Shown: positions 38,169 to 52,031, counted from the stretch's first letter. The stretch is 64,000 nt of DNA from Pyruvatibacter mobilis (GCF_012848855.1 NZ_CP051630.1:599501-663500), one strand, 5' to 3'. The notes: a model not told the origin generated them from the letters alone. Program-made: numbers and translations.

Positions 38169-38660
38169 ATGCAGCGCGTAAAGCTCGACGCCATTGACCG
38201 CAAGATCCTCGCCGAATTGCAGGCCGATGGCCGCATGACGAATGTGGAGCTGTCAAAACGCGTCGGCATCTCCGCGCCGCCCTGCCTGCGCCGGGTGCGG
38301 GCCTTGGAAGAGGCCGGGCTGATCCGCGGCTATCACGCACAGCTGTCCGAGCAGGATCTGGGCTTTGACGTCACCGTGTTCGCCATGGTGGGGCTGCACA
38401 GCCAGGCCGAGGCGGATCTGCGGGCGTTCGAGGCCCGCGTCGCCGAGTGGCCGCTGGTGCGCGAGTGCCACATGCTCAACGGCGAGATCGATTTCATCCT
38501 GAAATGCGTCGCGCCGGACCTCGCCACCTTCCAGAGTTTTCTCACCGAGAGCCTGACCCCGGCTCCCAACGTGGCGCATGTGCGCACGTCGCTGACGATC
38601 CGCCGGTCGAAGTATGATCCCGGCGTGCCGGTAGACCTGATGGAGCCGGTGGAGGCGTAA
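38169..38660 (+). CDS. lrp: Lrp/AsnC family transcriptional regulator
   Basis: 163 residues. N-terminal helix-turn-helix (LDAIDRKILAELQADGRMTNVELSKRVGIS, CLRRVRALEEAGLI) and C-terminal ligand-sensing RAM domain (ECHMLNGEIDFILKCVAPD). Octameric regulators of this family respond to amino acids. In Alphaproteobacteria a close Lrp neighbours trxB and lsrB, as here. Autoregulation is suggested by the palindrome upstream. Confidence 0.93.
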   Translation: MQRVKLDAIDRKILAELQADGRMTNVELSKRVGISAPPCLRRVRALEEAGLIRGYHAQLSEQDLGFDVTVFAMVGLHSQAEADLRAFEARVAEWPLVRECHMLNGEIDFILKCVAPDLATFQSFLTESLTPAPNVAHVRTSLTIRRSKYDPGVPVDLMEPVEA

Positions 38661-38713
38661 GGGGGAGGGGCAGCCTCCGGTCGAGGGGCTTTTTTCTTTT
38701 TCCATCCAAACAA

Positions 38714-39088
38714 CCCGCATCCCTCCGGCTTGACCGGAGGGTCCACTCGCTTTGGCCGACGAGGGCGGCGCGGGTTGCCTGGTGTGCAGCGTGTCCTCAT
38801 CCTCTGCGGCAAGCGGAATCGAGAGTAGGCCCTCCGGTCAAGCCGGAGGGATGCGGGGTTACTTCGCAGGGCGCGCCTTCTGACCCCTCTCCCCCTTTCG
38901 GCAGCTTGTCCGCCGGAAGCAGACAAGGTGCGGGAGAGGGCGGGGCCCGCGGGCGTTAGCCCGTGGGAGGGTGATGGGGCGGCAGCGGTGGTGATGGATT
39001 TCAGACCGGGTGCGGGGGGATGGGTTCACCCCCTCACCCGGTGCTTACGCACCGACCTCTCCCGCGAGGGGAGAGGTGATTTTTCGCG
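38714..39088. repeat. Long-centred A element plus B repeat
   Basis: Arms CGCATCCCTCCGGCTTGACC (38717-38736) and GGTCAAGCCGGAGGGATGCG (38836-38855) are exact inverted repeats of each other, with a ~100-bp centre containing TGCGGCAAGC. A B unit follows at 38884-39085 with the CAGCTTGTCCGCCGGAAGC variant loop. It occupies the convergent lrp/greA space; no gene is seen. Confidence 0.9.
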
Positions 39089-39137
39089 GATGCCTGCGTG
39101 GTGTGTTTACCGCCCCACAATCCTTGCTGGCCTCGGC

Positions 39138-39611
39138 TTACTTGAAGCGGACCTTGAGGATCTCGTAGCTCTTGCCGCCGCCGGGGGTGGCTACCTCGAC
39201 GCTGTCGCCTTCGGACTTGCCGATCAGGGCGCGGGCGATGGGGGAGGAGATGGAGATGCGGCCCTGCTTCACGTCGGCTTCGTTGTCGCCGACGATCTGG
39301 TAGGTCACTTCCTCGTCGGTGTCCTCGTCGACGATCTCGACGGTGGCGCCGAAGGTCACGGTATCGCCGGAGAGCTTGGACACGTCGATCACGTCGGCGC
39401 GGGCAAGGGCGTCTTCCAGCTCGGCCACGCGGGCTTCGTTGAGGCCCTGCTGTTCCTTGGCGGCGTGATATTCGGCGTTTTCGGACAGGTCGCCATGTTT
39501 GCGTGCCTCGGAGATCGCCGCGATGATGCGCGGGCGCTCAACCGACTTGAGCTGCTTCAGTTCCTGCTCCATGGCCGCATGTCCAGCGGCTGTCATGGGG
39601 ATCTTGTCCAT
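39138..39611 (-). CDS. greA: Transcription elongation factor GreA
   Basis: 157 residues. The N-terminal coiled coil ([20 protein letters not shown], with the acidic tip D-x-x-E-N) and C-terminal FKBP-like domain ([18 protein letters not shown]) are intact. It stimulates transcript cleavage by backtracked RNA polymerase. ATG 39611 gives the family start. It follows carB on the same strand after a 360-bp space holding hairpins but no gene. Confidence 0.97.
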   Translation of the reverse strand: MDKIPMTAAGHAAMEQELKQLKSVERPRIIAAISEARKHGDLSENAEYHAAKEQQGLNEARVAELEDALARADVIDVSKLSGDTVTFGATVEIVDEDTDEEVTYQIVGDNEADVKQGRISISSPIARALIGKSEGDSVEVATPGGGKSYEILKVRFK

Positions 39612-39924
39612 GTCGTTCTTCCATCCACCAAAGCAAAACTCCCTGTCACCGACGGGCCTTCCTTGCGGAAGAGCTGTCCGTGTCAGGGAGGGCGCGCCTT
39701 CCCTTCCCAAGGGATGGTTCGCCTCGCACAAACTCGCGAAATGACCCTGAAGGGCAGCGCCTTGTGGCCTGTGGCGGGGATCTGCTGACCGCCGTCGTGC
39801 ACGGGCCGGGCCGGGAGGCCTTCAGGGACGAAAATAAAGACGCCGGAGCAAGGCCCCGGCGAGAAACCCTAGTTCAAGACATATTCCGCGCGCCGTCAAT
39901 AGGCTGCACGGGGAATCGGCGCGG

Positions 39925-39962
39925 GCCCCGGAAGGCTGACATGGTGTCAGCGTTTCCGGGGC
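39925..39962 (-). terminator. GC-rich hairpin after carB
   Basis: GCCCCGGAA and TTTCCGGGGC arms enclose a second GCTGACA/TGTCAGC stem, 10 bp after the carB stop. No T run follows on the minus strand, so termination strength is uncertain. Confidence 0.5.
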
Positions 39963-39971
39963 AGACCGGGC

Positions 39972-43226
<3,255 letters not shown>

Positions 43227-43286
43227 GGTCTAGCTATACTCTCTGGCGGGGCGGCAGGCGGGGGCAGCGGAATGACGGTCAGGCGC

Positions 43287-43413
43287 TTCACCCCTCACCC
43301 TCCCACGCGCTGATGCGCGCGGGCCCCTCCCTCTCCCCGGAGGGGCGAGGGGAACGGAAGGTGTTGCCGCACCCAAATTCCCTCTCCCCTCGGGGGAGAG
43401 GGTTAGGGTGAGG
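43287..43413. repeat. B-type repeat, left flank of DUF559 gene
   Basis: CCCTCACCCTCCCACG, GGGCCCCTCCCTCTCC and GGAGAGGGTTAGGGTGAGGG occur in order, with AAGGTGTTGCCGCACCC between. The same order and orientation recurs at 43781-43899. Confidence 0.85.
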
Positions 43414-43445
43414 GGGGCAGCGTGTGAGGTGAACGGACTGGCTGA

Positions 43446-43802
43446 ATGAAACGATCGGGCATCAACAGAGCACGAACCCTGCGCCGCGGCGGGACGGATG
43501 CCGAAAAGCTCTTGTGGTCGCACCTGCGCAATCGGCAGATCGAAGGTGTGAAGTTTCGGCGTCAGGTGCCCGTTGGGCGTTACATCGCTGACTTTCTTTG
43601 CGTCGAAGCAATGCTGATCGTTGAAGCGGATGGGGGACAGCACTCGGAGGAGGCCGATGCGGTGCGCACCGCTGCGCTTGAGGCGGCTGGCTACAAGGTC
43701 ATCCGTTTTTGGAACAATGAGATCCTGGGAAACACGGGGGGTGTTCTTGAAGGGATCAGGCGAGAGCTTTTGCGCCGAACCCCTCACCCTCCCACGGCCT
43801 GA
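43446..43802 (+). CDS. DUF559 domain endonuclease-like protein (Vsr-like fold)
   Basis: 118 residues. The core shows TDAEKLLWSHLRNRQI, then FRRQVPVGRYIADF (Asp49), MLIVEADGGQH (Glu60, Asp62, His66) and AGYKVIRFWNNEIL, the very-short-patch-repair/PD-(D/E)xK-like pattern of DUF559. The last residues TPHPPTA and the stop codon are encoded by the downstream B-type repeat. It is framed by direct repeats and sits antisense between carA and carB, suggesting a mobile or repeat-linked insertion. Nuclease activity is predicted, not known. Confidence 0.85.
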   Translation: MKRSGINRARTLRRGGTDAEKLLWSHLRNRQIEGVKFRRQVPVGRYIADFLCVEAMLIVEADGGQHSEEADAVRTAALEAAGYKVIRFWNNEILGNTGGVLEGIRRELLRRTPHPPTA

Positions 43803-43899
43803 CGGCCGCGGGCCCCTCCCTCTCCCCGAAGGGGCGAGGGAAAAAAGGTCTTTCGCCGTACCCAGGTTCCCTCTCTCCACCGGGGAGAGGGTGAGGGGG
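43781..43899. repeat. B-type repeat, right flank of DUF559 gene
   Basis: CCCTCACCCTCCCACG, GGGCCCCTCCCTCTCC and GGAGAGGGTGAGGGGGG, with AAGGTCTTTCGCCGTACCC between. A direct copy of 43287-43413; its first ~20 bp form the end of the DUF559 reading frame. Confidence 0.85.
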
Positions 43900-43940
43900 G
43901 CTGAGGTGGCGATACGCGCCACGCGCCCTACATCTGCCCC

Positions 43941-44231
43941 ATGACAGACAACCACACACTTGCGCGCCGGATGCTGGCTGACATGTTTTTGTATTACCGC
44001 CTCGCACCGCATGGCTTTGCTGCAGGCAGGGATGTCGCGTGCGTGGCGGCGGATTTTGCCAGCCATGATCTGGGGCTCGCCATCCTGCTTGATCCGGTGC
44101 CCGATGATCCGCGTGCGGAGCAGCTGATCGGTCTTGGATGGCGCGTGCTCAGCCTCTCCGGCGCGCAGGTGCGCCAGGACCCGGACAGCGTGCGGCAGAC
44201 GCTGCTCGATACGGCGCAGGCGCTGTCCTGA
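43941..44231 (+). CDS. Small protein, possible diverged DUF559 relative
   Basis: 96 residues; family not firmly recognised. LYYRLAPHGFAAGRDVACVAADF can be laid over LRNRQIEGVKFRRQVPVGRYIADF of the adjacent DUF559 protein, and LIGLGWRVLSLSGAQVRQDP over AAGYKVIRFWNNEILGNT. The Asp of the ADF motif is kept but the Glu-x-Asp pair is LLDP, so catalysis is doubtful. It begins 42 bp after the right repeat, converging with carA. No strong ribosome site. Could be an inactive paralogue. Confidence 0.55.
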   Translation: MTDNHTLARRMLADMFLYYRLAPHGFAAGRDVACVAADFASHDLGLAILLDPVPDDPRAEQLIGLGWRVLSLSGAQVRQDPDSVRQTLLDTAQALS

Positions 44232-44260
44232 GGCGCTGATCGTGAAGGCGGGGGCGGGCG

Positions 44261-45520
44261 TCACTTGCCTTTCGCCTCCGCCATGCGATCAACGAAGCGG
44301 GCGAAGAGGTAGTGGCTGTCCTGGGGGCCGGGGGAGGCTTCGGGGTGGTGCTGCACCGAGAAGACGCGGCCGCCATGGGCTTCAAGGCCCGCATTCGAGC
44401 CGTCGAACAGCGAGCGGTGGGTTTCGGTCACGCCGTCCGGCAGGGAATTGGCGTCCACGGCGAAGCCATGGTTCATCGAGGTGATCTCGACCTTGCCGGT
44501 GGTGAAGTCCTTCACCGGGTGGTTGGCGCCGTGGTGGCCGTGGTTCATCTTGAGCGTCGTGCCGCCCAGGGCGCGGCCGAGGAGCTGGTGGCCGAGGCAG
44601 ATGCCGAACATGGGCTTGCCTGAGTCGATCAGCTTCTTGATTTCGGGCAGCGCATAATCGCCGGTGGCGGCGGGGTCGCCGGGGCCGTTGGCGAGGAAGA
44701 TGCCGTCAGGGTTTTCGGCCAGCACGTCTTCAGCAGACGTGGTGGCGGGCACGACCTTCACGGCGCAGCCCTGATCGGCCAGCAGGCGCAGGATGTTGCG
44801 CTTGGCACCGAAATCCATGGCCACGACCTTGTATTTGGCCTTGGCGACGCGGCCATAGCCGTCGCCCCAGCTCCAGCTTGTCTCGTCCCACTGATAGGCG
44901 TCATCGGTGGTGACGGCCCTGGCGAGCTCCATGCCCTCAAGGCCGGGGAAGGCGCGGGCCTGGTCGAGCAGGGCGTCTTCGTCGAATACACCGTCCGGAT
45001 TGTGCGCGATGACGCCGTTGGGCATGCCGCGCTCGCGGATGAGGTTGGTCAGCGCGCGGGTGTCGAGGCCGGAGATGCCGATGATGCCGCGGGCCTTCAG
45101 CCACTCATTGAGGTGGCTGGTGGAGCGGTAGTTGGAGGGCTCGGTGATGTCGGTCTTGATGACGCAGCCGATGACGCCGGTCGCGGCCTCCTCGTTGGAG
45201 GTCTCGAGGTCCTCGTCATTGGTGCCGACATTGCCGATATGCGGGAAGGTGAAGGTGATGATCTGGCCCGCATAGGAGGGGTCGGTCAGCACTTCCTGAT
45301 AGCCGGTGATGGCGGTGTTGAAGCAGACCTCGCCGGGGGCTGACCCCGTGGCGCCGATCCCCATGCCTTCGAAGATGGTGCCGTCGGCCAGCACGAGACG
45401 GGCGGTGGTGGGGCGGTCTTCTGTGTCCCAGCCGGGGGTGCCGCTGGTGAGGGTGGAGCCATCGCCGACTCCCCCCATCCCGGTTTCGGGCAGGCGGGCG
45501 TCAGGATTGGGCTCTACCAT
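44261..45520 (-). CDS. carA: Carbamoyl-phosphate synthase small subunit
   Basis: 419 residues. The N-terminal CarA domain (LVLADGTIFEGMGIG, FNTAITGYQEVLTDPSYAGQ) precedes a class I glutamine amidotransferase with MFGICLGHQLLGRAL (nucleophile Cys) and the HHPEASPGP His/Glu. It supplies ammonia to CarB. ATG 45520 follows GGGAG. A plausible promoter upstream (TTGACG, 17 bp, TAATTT on the minus strand near 45640-45668) supports transcription from here. The first ~35 residues are a low-complexity extension. Confidence 0.97.
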   Translation of the reverse strand: MVEPNPDARLPETGMGGVGDGSTLTSGTPGWDTEDRPTTARLVLADGTIFEGMGIGATGSAPGEVCFNTAITGYQEVLTDPSYAGQIITFTFPHIGNVGTNDEDLETSNEEAATGVIGCVIKTDITEPSNYRSTSHLNEWLKARGIIGISGLDTRALTNLIRERGMPNGVIAHNPDGVFDEDALLDQARAFPGLEGMELARAVTTDDAYQWDETSWSWGDGYGRVAKAKYKVVAMDFGAKRNILRLLADQGCAVKVVPATTSAEDVLAENPDGIFLANGPGDPAATGDYALPEIKKLIDSGKPMFGICLGHQLLGRALGGTTLKMNHGHHGANHPVKDFTTGKVEITSMNHGFAVDANSLPDGVTETHRSLFDGSNAGLEAHGGRVFSVQHHPEASPGPQDSHYLFARFVDRMAEAKGK

Positions 45521-45666
45521 GATTTGGCTCCCTCGAGGTCGGTCGGGCCGGCCCGGCAAGGGGCCATGCGCATGTGTGATAACAGGGTTTTGCGTGCAGG
45601 GGGCTTGAAAATCGCTCAAGCTTGCGCAAATTGGCGCGGAAATTAGCGGGAGCATTGCCCCGCGTC

Positions 45667-45709
45667 AACCTGTGATTTGGCTGAAATTTGGTATAAAAAT
45701 CAACAGGTT
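45667..45709. promoter_or_regulatory. Inverted repeat in the carA / YqeY divergent promoter region
   Basis: AACCTGTGATT and AATCAACAGGTT are near-perfect inverted arms about 20 bp apart in an AT-rich patch between divergent carA and the GatB/YqeY gene. A TATAAAAAT tract lies inside. Candidate operator for one or both genes. Confidence 0.4.
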
Positions 45710-45820
45710 AAAAGAGGTTGCGGCGTGGTGCCGCTGAAACGGGGGCCTGTCCCCCAACCCCCGGCGCCCGGTGCAGGGCCTGCCGGACGACTCGTTTCTC
45801 AACCGGAAGATACCGATCCC

Positions 45821-46270
45821 ATGCGCGACATGTTCAACGCGGCCCTCAAGGACGCGATCAAGGCTGGTGACAAACGCCGGGTGGCCACCCTGCGGCTGAT
45901 TACGGCGGCCGTGAAGGACCGCGACATCGCTGCCCGCAGCGAGGGCAAGGATGCGGTGAGCGATCAGGAGATCCTCCAGATCCTCGCCAAGATGATCAAG
46001 CAGCGGCGCGAATCGGCCACCACCTATGAGGAGGCCGGGCGGCTGGAGCTGGCCGCGCAGGAGCGCGAGGAGCTTGAGATCATCGAAAGCTTCATGCCCA
46101 AGCAGCTGGGCGAGGACGAAACCCGCGCCGCCTGCCAGCAGATCATCGCGGACCTCAATGCCGGCGGGCTCAAGGACATGGGCAAGTGCATGGGCGCGCT
46201 GAAAGAGAAATATGCCGGCCAGATGGATTTCTCCCAGGCCAGCAAGGCCGTGAAGGACCTGCTGAGCTAG
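45821..46270 (+). CDS. GatB/YqeY domain-containing protein
   Basis: 149 residues, helical. MRDMFNAALKDAIKAGDKRRVATLRLITAAVKDRDI and the tail MGKCMGALKEKYAGQMDFSQASKAVKDLL are the YqeY pattern, related to the tRNA-binding tail of GatB. Its gene classically lies between carA and dnaG in Alphaproteobacteria. The role is probably tRNA-linked but not settled. The start is the in-frame ATG at 45821, where homology begins. Confidence 0.92.
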   Translation: MRDMFNAALKDAIKAGDKRRVATLRLITAAVKDRDIAARSEGKDAVSDQEILQILAKMIKQRRESATTYEEAGRLELAAQEREELEIIESFMPKQLGEDETRAACQQIIADLNAGGLKDMGKCMGALKEKYAGQMDFSQASKAVKDLLS

Positions 46271-46311
46271 CACGCGCGCCGGTCTCGTTTCTGTTCGCAC
46301 TCCCTTCTATG

Positions 46312-46608
46312 TGTCACCCCGCGACTTGATCGCGGGGTCCAGAGCGCTAGGGCACGGCTTGAGCAAGTCGCTCCTGGATTCCGCGATCAAGTCGCGGAAT
46401 GACAGAGGAGATGGGGAGGGGTAGCGCCCACTATTGTCGCCACCACCAGCAGCAGCACCAACACCGCATCCCTCCGGCTTGACCGGGGGGCCTACTCTCG
46501 GAACAGCTTGCCGCAGGTCGTGGATGAAGCGCTCAGGCGTGGGCCGCCGGCTCTCTGCCACGTCACCCATGCGAGTGGACCCTCCGGTCAAGCCGAAGGG
46601 ATGCGGGT
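46312..46608. repeat. Family C element and long-centred A element
   Basis: C element at 46312-46405: GTCACCCCGCGACTTGATCG versus CCGCGATCAAGTCGCGGAAT arms. Then A-type arms at 46466-46495 (ATCCCTCCGGCTTGACCG) and 46574-46608 (CGGTCAAGCCGAAGGGAT) around a ~75-bp centre. No gene is seen in 46271-46691. Confidence 0.85.
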
Positions 46609-46691
46609 GGGGGGTATCTGACGTGGCTAAACCACCTCCCACCCCACAGATCATCTGGCGCCGTGCCTTTGGCTGTGGCACCAATATCGCC

Positions 46692-48590
46692 ATGCGCTAT
46701 TCCGACCAGCTTCTTGATGACATCCGCGCACGCATCCGCGTGTCGGAGCTTGTCGGGCGCAAGGTGGGGCTGAAGCGCAAAGGGCGGGAATTTGCGGGGC
46801 TGTCGCCGTTCAATCAGGAAAAGACGCCGAGCTTCTTCGTCAATGACGAGAAGCAGTTCTATCACTGCTTTTCCTCCGGCAAGCATGGCGACATCTTCAA
46901 GTGGATGATGGAGATGGAGGGGCTCAGCTTCCCGGAGGCCGTGGAGCGGCTGGCGGGGGAGGCGGGCGTTGAGCTGCCCAAGGCGACCCCGCAGGAGGTC
47001 GAGCGCGAGAAGAAGCGCGCGGGCCTGATCGACGTCATGGAGATGGCGGACCAGTTCTTCCGCGAACAGCTCGACAAGCCGGTGGCGCGGGAGGCGCGGG
47101 CCTATCTGGAGCGGCGCGGGCTCAAGGCCGAGACGATTGCCGAGTTCGGGATCGGTTATGCGCCCGGCGACCGGCAGGCACTGCGCAAATATCTCGCCCT
47201 GCGGGATATTACCGACGGGCAGATGGCCGAGGCCGGTCTCATCATTTCCGGAGAGGACATCCGTGAGCCGTATGACCGGTTCCGCGACCGCATCATGTTT
47301 CCCATTGGTGACGTGCGCGGGCGGACGATTGCGTTTGGCGGGCGGGCGCTGTCGGCGGATGTGCCGGCGAAATATCTCAACAGCCCGGACACGCCGCTCT
47401 TTCACAAGGGCTCCATCGTCTACAATTTTGCGCGCGCCCGGAAACCGGCCTTTGACGCGCAGGCGGTGCTGGTGGCCGAGGGCTATATGGATGTGATCGC
47501 GCTGGCGCAGGCGGGGCTGCCGCATGCGGTGGCACCGCTGGGCACGGCGCTGACCGAAGACCAGATCGGCCTTTTATGGCGGCTGGCGCCTGAGCCTGTT
47601 CTGTGTTTCGACGGCGACCGGGCGGGGCAGGCTGCGGCCTATCGGGCCGCGGAGCGGGCGCTGCCGGTGCTCACGCCGGGGCATTCGGTGCGGTTTGCGT
47701 TTTTGCCGGACGGCAAGGACCCGGACGATCTGGTGAAGACACAAGGGGTGGAGGCGATGCGGGACGTGATCTCGCAGGCGCAGCCGCTCTACAAGGTGCT
47801 GTGGGAAAAGGAAGTGACGGGCCGCAGGCTCGACACGCCGGAACAGCGGGCGGCGTTCCAGCGGCAGGTGCGGTCGATGCCGCGGCAGATCCGCGATGAC
47901 ACCGTGCGCGAGCATTATGCGCAGACCTTCGAGGAGCAGCTGAAGACGCTGTTCGGCGGCCAGCAGGGGCGGCTGCCGCAGCGGGGCGGGGCGCAACGGG
48001 GTGGCTGGGACAACCGCTTTGACCGCTCCTCCGACCGCAACCGGAGCCGGGGACGCGGCGGGTTCGGCCGTCCGGCGCTGGGGGCGACCCCGTCGCTCAA
48101 GCGATCATCGCTGGCCCGTGCGGTGGGCTCGACGGCCAGCCGGGCGCACCAACTGCTTGTGCTGACGGTGCTCAATCATCCATGGCTTGTGGAAGACCAT
48201 GTGGAGGCGCTGGCGGGGATCAGCACATCGGACGCGTCGCTTGACAGTTTGCTCAATGAAATCATAGATGTAGCCACGCAAGGGGACCATCTTGACAGGA
48301 CGGCGCTGCACACCCACTTGGAAACCCACGGGTTGAGCCATGTGGCGCACCGGCTTTTGTCCGACCCGACCCTGACCACGGTGACGTTTACCGGCGGGGA
48401 AGCGGACCCGGCTGTTGCCGAAGCAGGGTTCGAGGCTACGTTGAAGGAATGCGCGGCGGATGGCCTGAAGGCCGACCTGCAACGCGCGCAAGCCGACTTC
48501 GAGATGGATCCGAGTGAAGAGAACGGGGCGCGGCTCCTGCAGATCAAGCGGATGATGCTTGAGCAGGGGCATCATGATCTGACCGGCTGA
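46692..48590 (+). CDS. dnaG: DNA primase
   Basis: 632 residues. N-terminal domain, then TOPRIM core (VLVAEGYMDVIALAQAG, CFDGDRAGQAAAYRAAERAL) and a C-terminal helicase-binding region. It makes RNA primers for replication. In the zinc-ribbon region the usual Cys-His-Cys-Cys ligands read Ser38, Asn41, Cys59, Ser62 (GLSPFNQEKTPS, YHCFSSGKHGD), so zinc is probably not bound. The fold itself is otherwise conserved. It follows YqeY and precedes rpoD, the macromolecular-synthesis order. Confidence 0.96.
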   Translation: MRYSDQLLDDIRARIRVSELVGRKVGLKRKGREFAGLSPFNQEKTPSFFVNDEKQFYHCFSSGKHGDIFKWMMEMEGLSFPEAVERLAGEAGVELPKATPQEVEREKKRAGLIDVMEMADQFFREQLDKPVAREARAYLERRGLKAETIAEFGIGYAPGDRQALRKYLALRDITDGQMAEAGLIISGEDIREPYDRFRDRIMFPIGDVRGRTIAFGGRALSADVPAKYLNSPDTPLFHKGSIVYNFARARKPAFDAQAVLVAEGYMDVIALAQAGLPHAVAPLGTALTEDQIGLLWRLAPEPVLCFDGDRAGQAAAYRAAERALPVLTPGHSVRFAFLPDGKDPDDLVKTQGVEAMRDVISQAQPLYKVLWEKEVTGRRLDTPEQRAAFQRQVRSMPRQIRDDTVREHYAQTFEEQLKTLFGGQQGRLPQRGGAQRGGWDNRFDRSSDRNRSRGRGGFGRPALGATPSLKRSSLARAVGSTASRAHQLLVLTVLNHPWLVEDHVEALAGISTSDASLDSLLNEIIDVATQGDHLDRTALHTHLETHGLSHVAHRLLSDPTLTTVTFTGGEADPAVAEAGFEATLKECAADGLKADLQRAQADFEMDPSEENGARLLQIKRMMLEQGHHDLTG

Positions 48591-48998
48591 GACCAGCATG
48601 GGCATGAACATGAGCCGGCGCGACCCGGCATGTTTGACCAGGCGGTCTTGAACAGGCGGCCTTAAGGTTTGGTGGCCTAGAAGACGGCGGCAGAATTCAG
48701 GGACCGGCCCGTGAGGGCGGCCCGGACGACATCAGCGCAGGCAGCGCGGCACGGTTGCAGGAAGCGAACAGCTCCAACCGGCACGCGGATTGCTCGCGGA
48801 CCAAGGGCGGGGCGGCCTGATGGGAGATTCGCGTGATTTCCCGGGACGCCCGGCCACCGAAACAGGCGTCACCTCCTGCGAAGCCCATGGCATCGCGGGC
48901 GGATTTGTGACGCCGGGGACAGAATTGAGACACCGGACGGGCGCGCTTACAGGGCGGGTGACCCGTTTCAGGACGCGGTTTAGGAGTGGCACGACCAC
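48591..48998. other. Intergenic spacer between dnaG and rpoD
   Basis: About 400 bp without a supported gene. It carries the rpoD leader, ending in the ribosome site TAGGAGTGG before ATG 48999. No repeat element or clear terminator is seen. Confidence 0.4.
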
Positions 48999-51029
<2,031 letters not shown>

Positions 51030-51049
51030 TCGCCGCGGAATGCAACACG

Positions 51050-51087
51050 AAAAGCCCCGGCAGCCTTTGCGCTGCCGGGGCTTTTTC
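51050..51087 (+). terminator. Rho-independent terminator of rpoD
   Basis: AAAAGCCCCGGCAGC and GCTGCCGGGGCTTTTT pair around a short loop about 20 bp after the rpoD stop. Confidence 0.93.
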
Positions 51088-51108
51088 TGTGTGCAGAGTA
51101 GGGTCGGG

Positions 51109-51615
51109 CTACGATGAGCCGGTGGTGCCGGTGTCAGCGACCTGTTCGTCTTCGTCCACCTCAGCGCCGGCCCGGTTGGACATGAAGCTGCCCATCAGCA
51201 GGGTGCCCAGGGCCAGGACGGTGGCGAGCACAGCCAGCGGGTAAGCGCCAAGGCCGAACGCGACGCCGACAGCGCCCATCACCCAGATGGATGCGGCGGT
51301 GGCCCCGCCATGCACTTCGCCGGAGGAGCGGAACAGGGCCCCGGCGCCCAGAAAGCCGATGCCGCCGAGCACGCCGCCGATGACCTTGGCGGGGTCAATG
51401 CTCAGCTGGCTGTCATGCTCGGTGAAGGCAATCTCCATGACCGTGAGCACGGCCAGGCAACTGCCGACCGCAACAAGCGTGTATGGCCGCAGGTCGAGGG
51501 GCTTGTTCTTGTACTGGCGCTCAAAACCGATCGCCAGGGCCGCGCCTGCCGACAGCAGCACGCGCAGGCAGGCTTCCCACAGGGGGATATAGGCCATGTC
51601 TGTGAAGCCGGGCAT
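51109..51615 (-). CDS. MgtC/SapB family membrane protein
   Basis: 168 residues. Four or five membrane helices with the family signatures AIGFERQYKNKPLDLRPYTLVAVG, GGVLGGIGFLGAGALFR and GGATAASIWVMGAVGVAFG. MgtC relatives modulate membrane ATPases and Mg2+ homeostasis; the C-terminal ACT-like domain of true MgtC is absent, replaced by a short acidic tail. ATG 51615 (or 51597) begins 14 bp after the upstream small membrane gene, so they form an operon. Confidence 0.9.
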   Translation of the reverse strand: MPGFTDMAYIPLWEACLRVLLSAGAALAIGFERQYKNKPLDLRPYTLVAVGSCLAVLTVMEIAFTEHDSQLSIDPAKVIGGVLGGIGFLGAGALFRSSGEVHGGATAASIWVMGAVGVAFGLGAYPLAVLATVLALGTLLMGSFMSNRAGAEVDEDEQVADTGTTGSS

Positions 51616-51629
51616 GGGGTGGGCCTGCG

Positions 51630-51902
51630 CTAGCGGTCGGACGGCTTGCGCAGGCTGGCGGCGAGCATCCAGGCGATGCCTGCGACCAACATCACGCCGA
51701 CGCCGAGCTCGGCGAACAGGATCAGCCCTTCCTGATAGGTGGTCATGCCCGGCACATAGGCGAGCACGCCGATGACGAGGAAGGCCAGCATGGTGAAGCC
51801 GATGCTGAGGGAGAAGGCGGCCTTGCGCCATTTGGCGGCGCCGCCGGTATCGCGCGGCATCGGGGGCTGTTTGTCGGAACGGGGGCGGTGGGGCTGCGTC
51901 AT
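51630..51902 (-). CDS. Small two-helix membrane protein
   Basis: 90 residues with an AAGGAGGG ribosome site. A basic N-terminus is followed by two membrane helices (SIGFTMLAFLVIGVLAYV and FAELGVGVMLVAGIAWML). Family not recognised. It precedes the MgtC-family gene by 14 bp and may act with it. Confidence 0.72.
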   Translation of the reverse strand: MTQPHRPRSDKQPPMPRDTGGAAKWRKAAFSLSIGFTMLAFLVIGVLAYVPGMTTYQEGLILFAELGVGVMLVAGIAWMLAASLRKPSDR

Positions 51903-52031
51903 GGGACCCTCCTTGCAATGAGCCGGTGGTCTTGAAGGCAAAACCCCCGGGGGCTGCTTTTGTTCCGGCGCGCTGCGTGCTATCGCCAGCGCCGGACCAG
52001 ACGCATTGTGCGCCAGAGTGAGGGATGCCGG

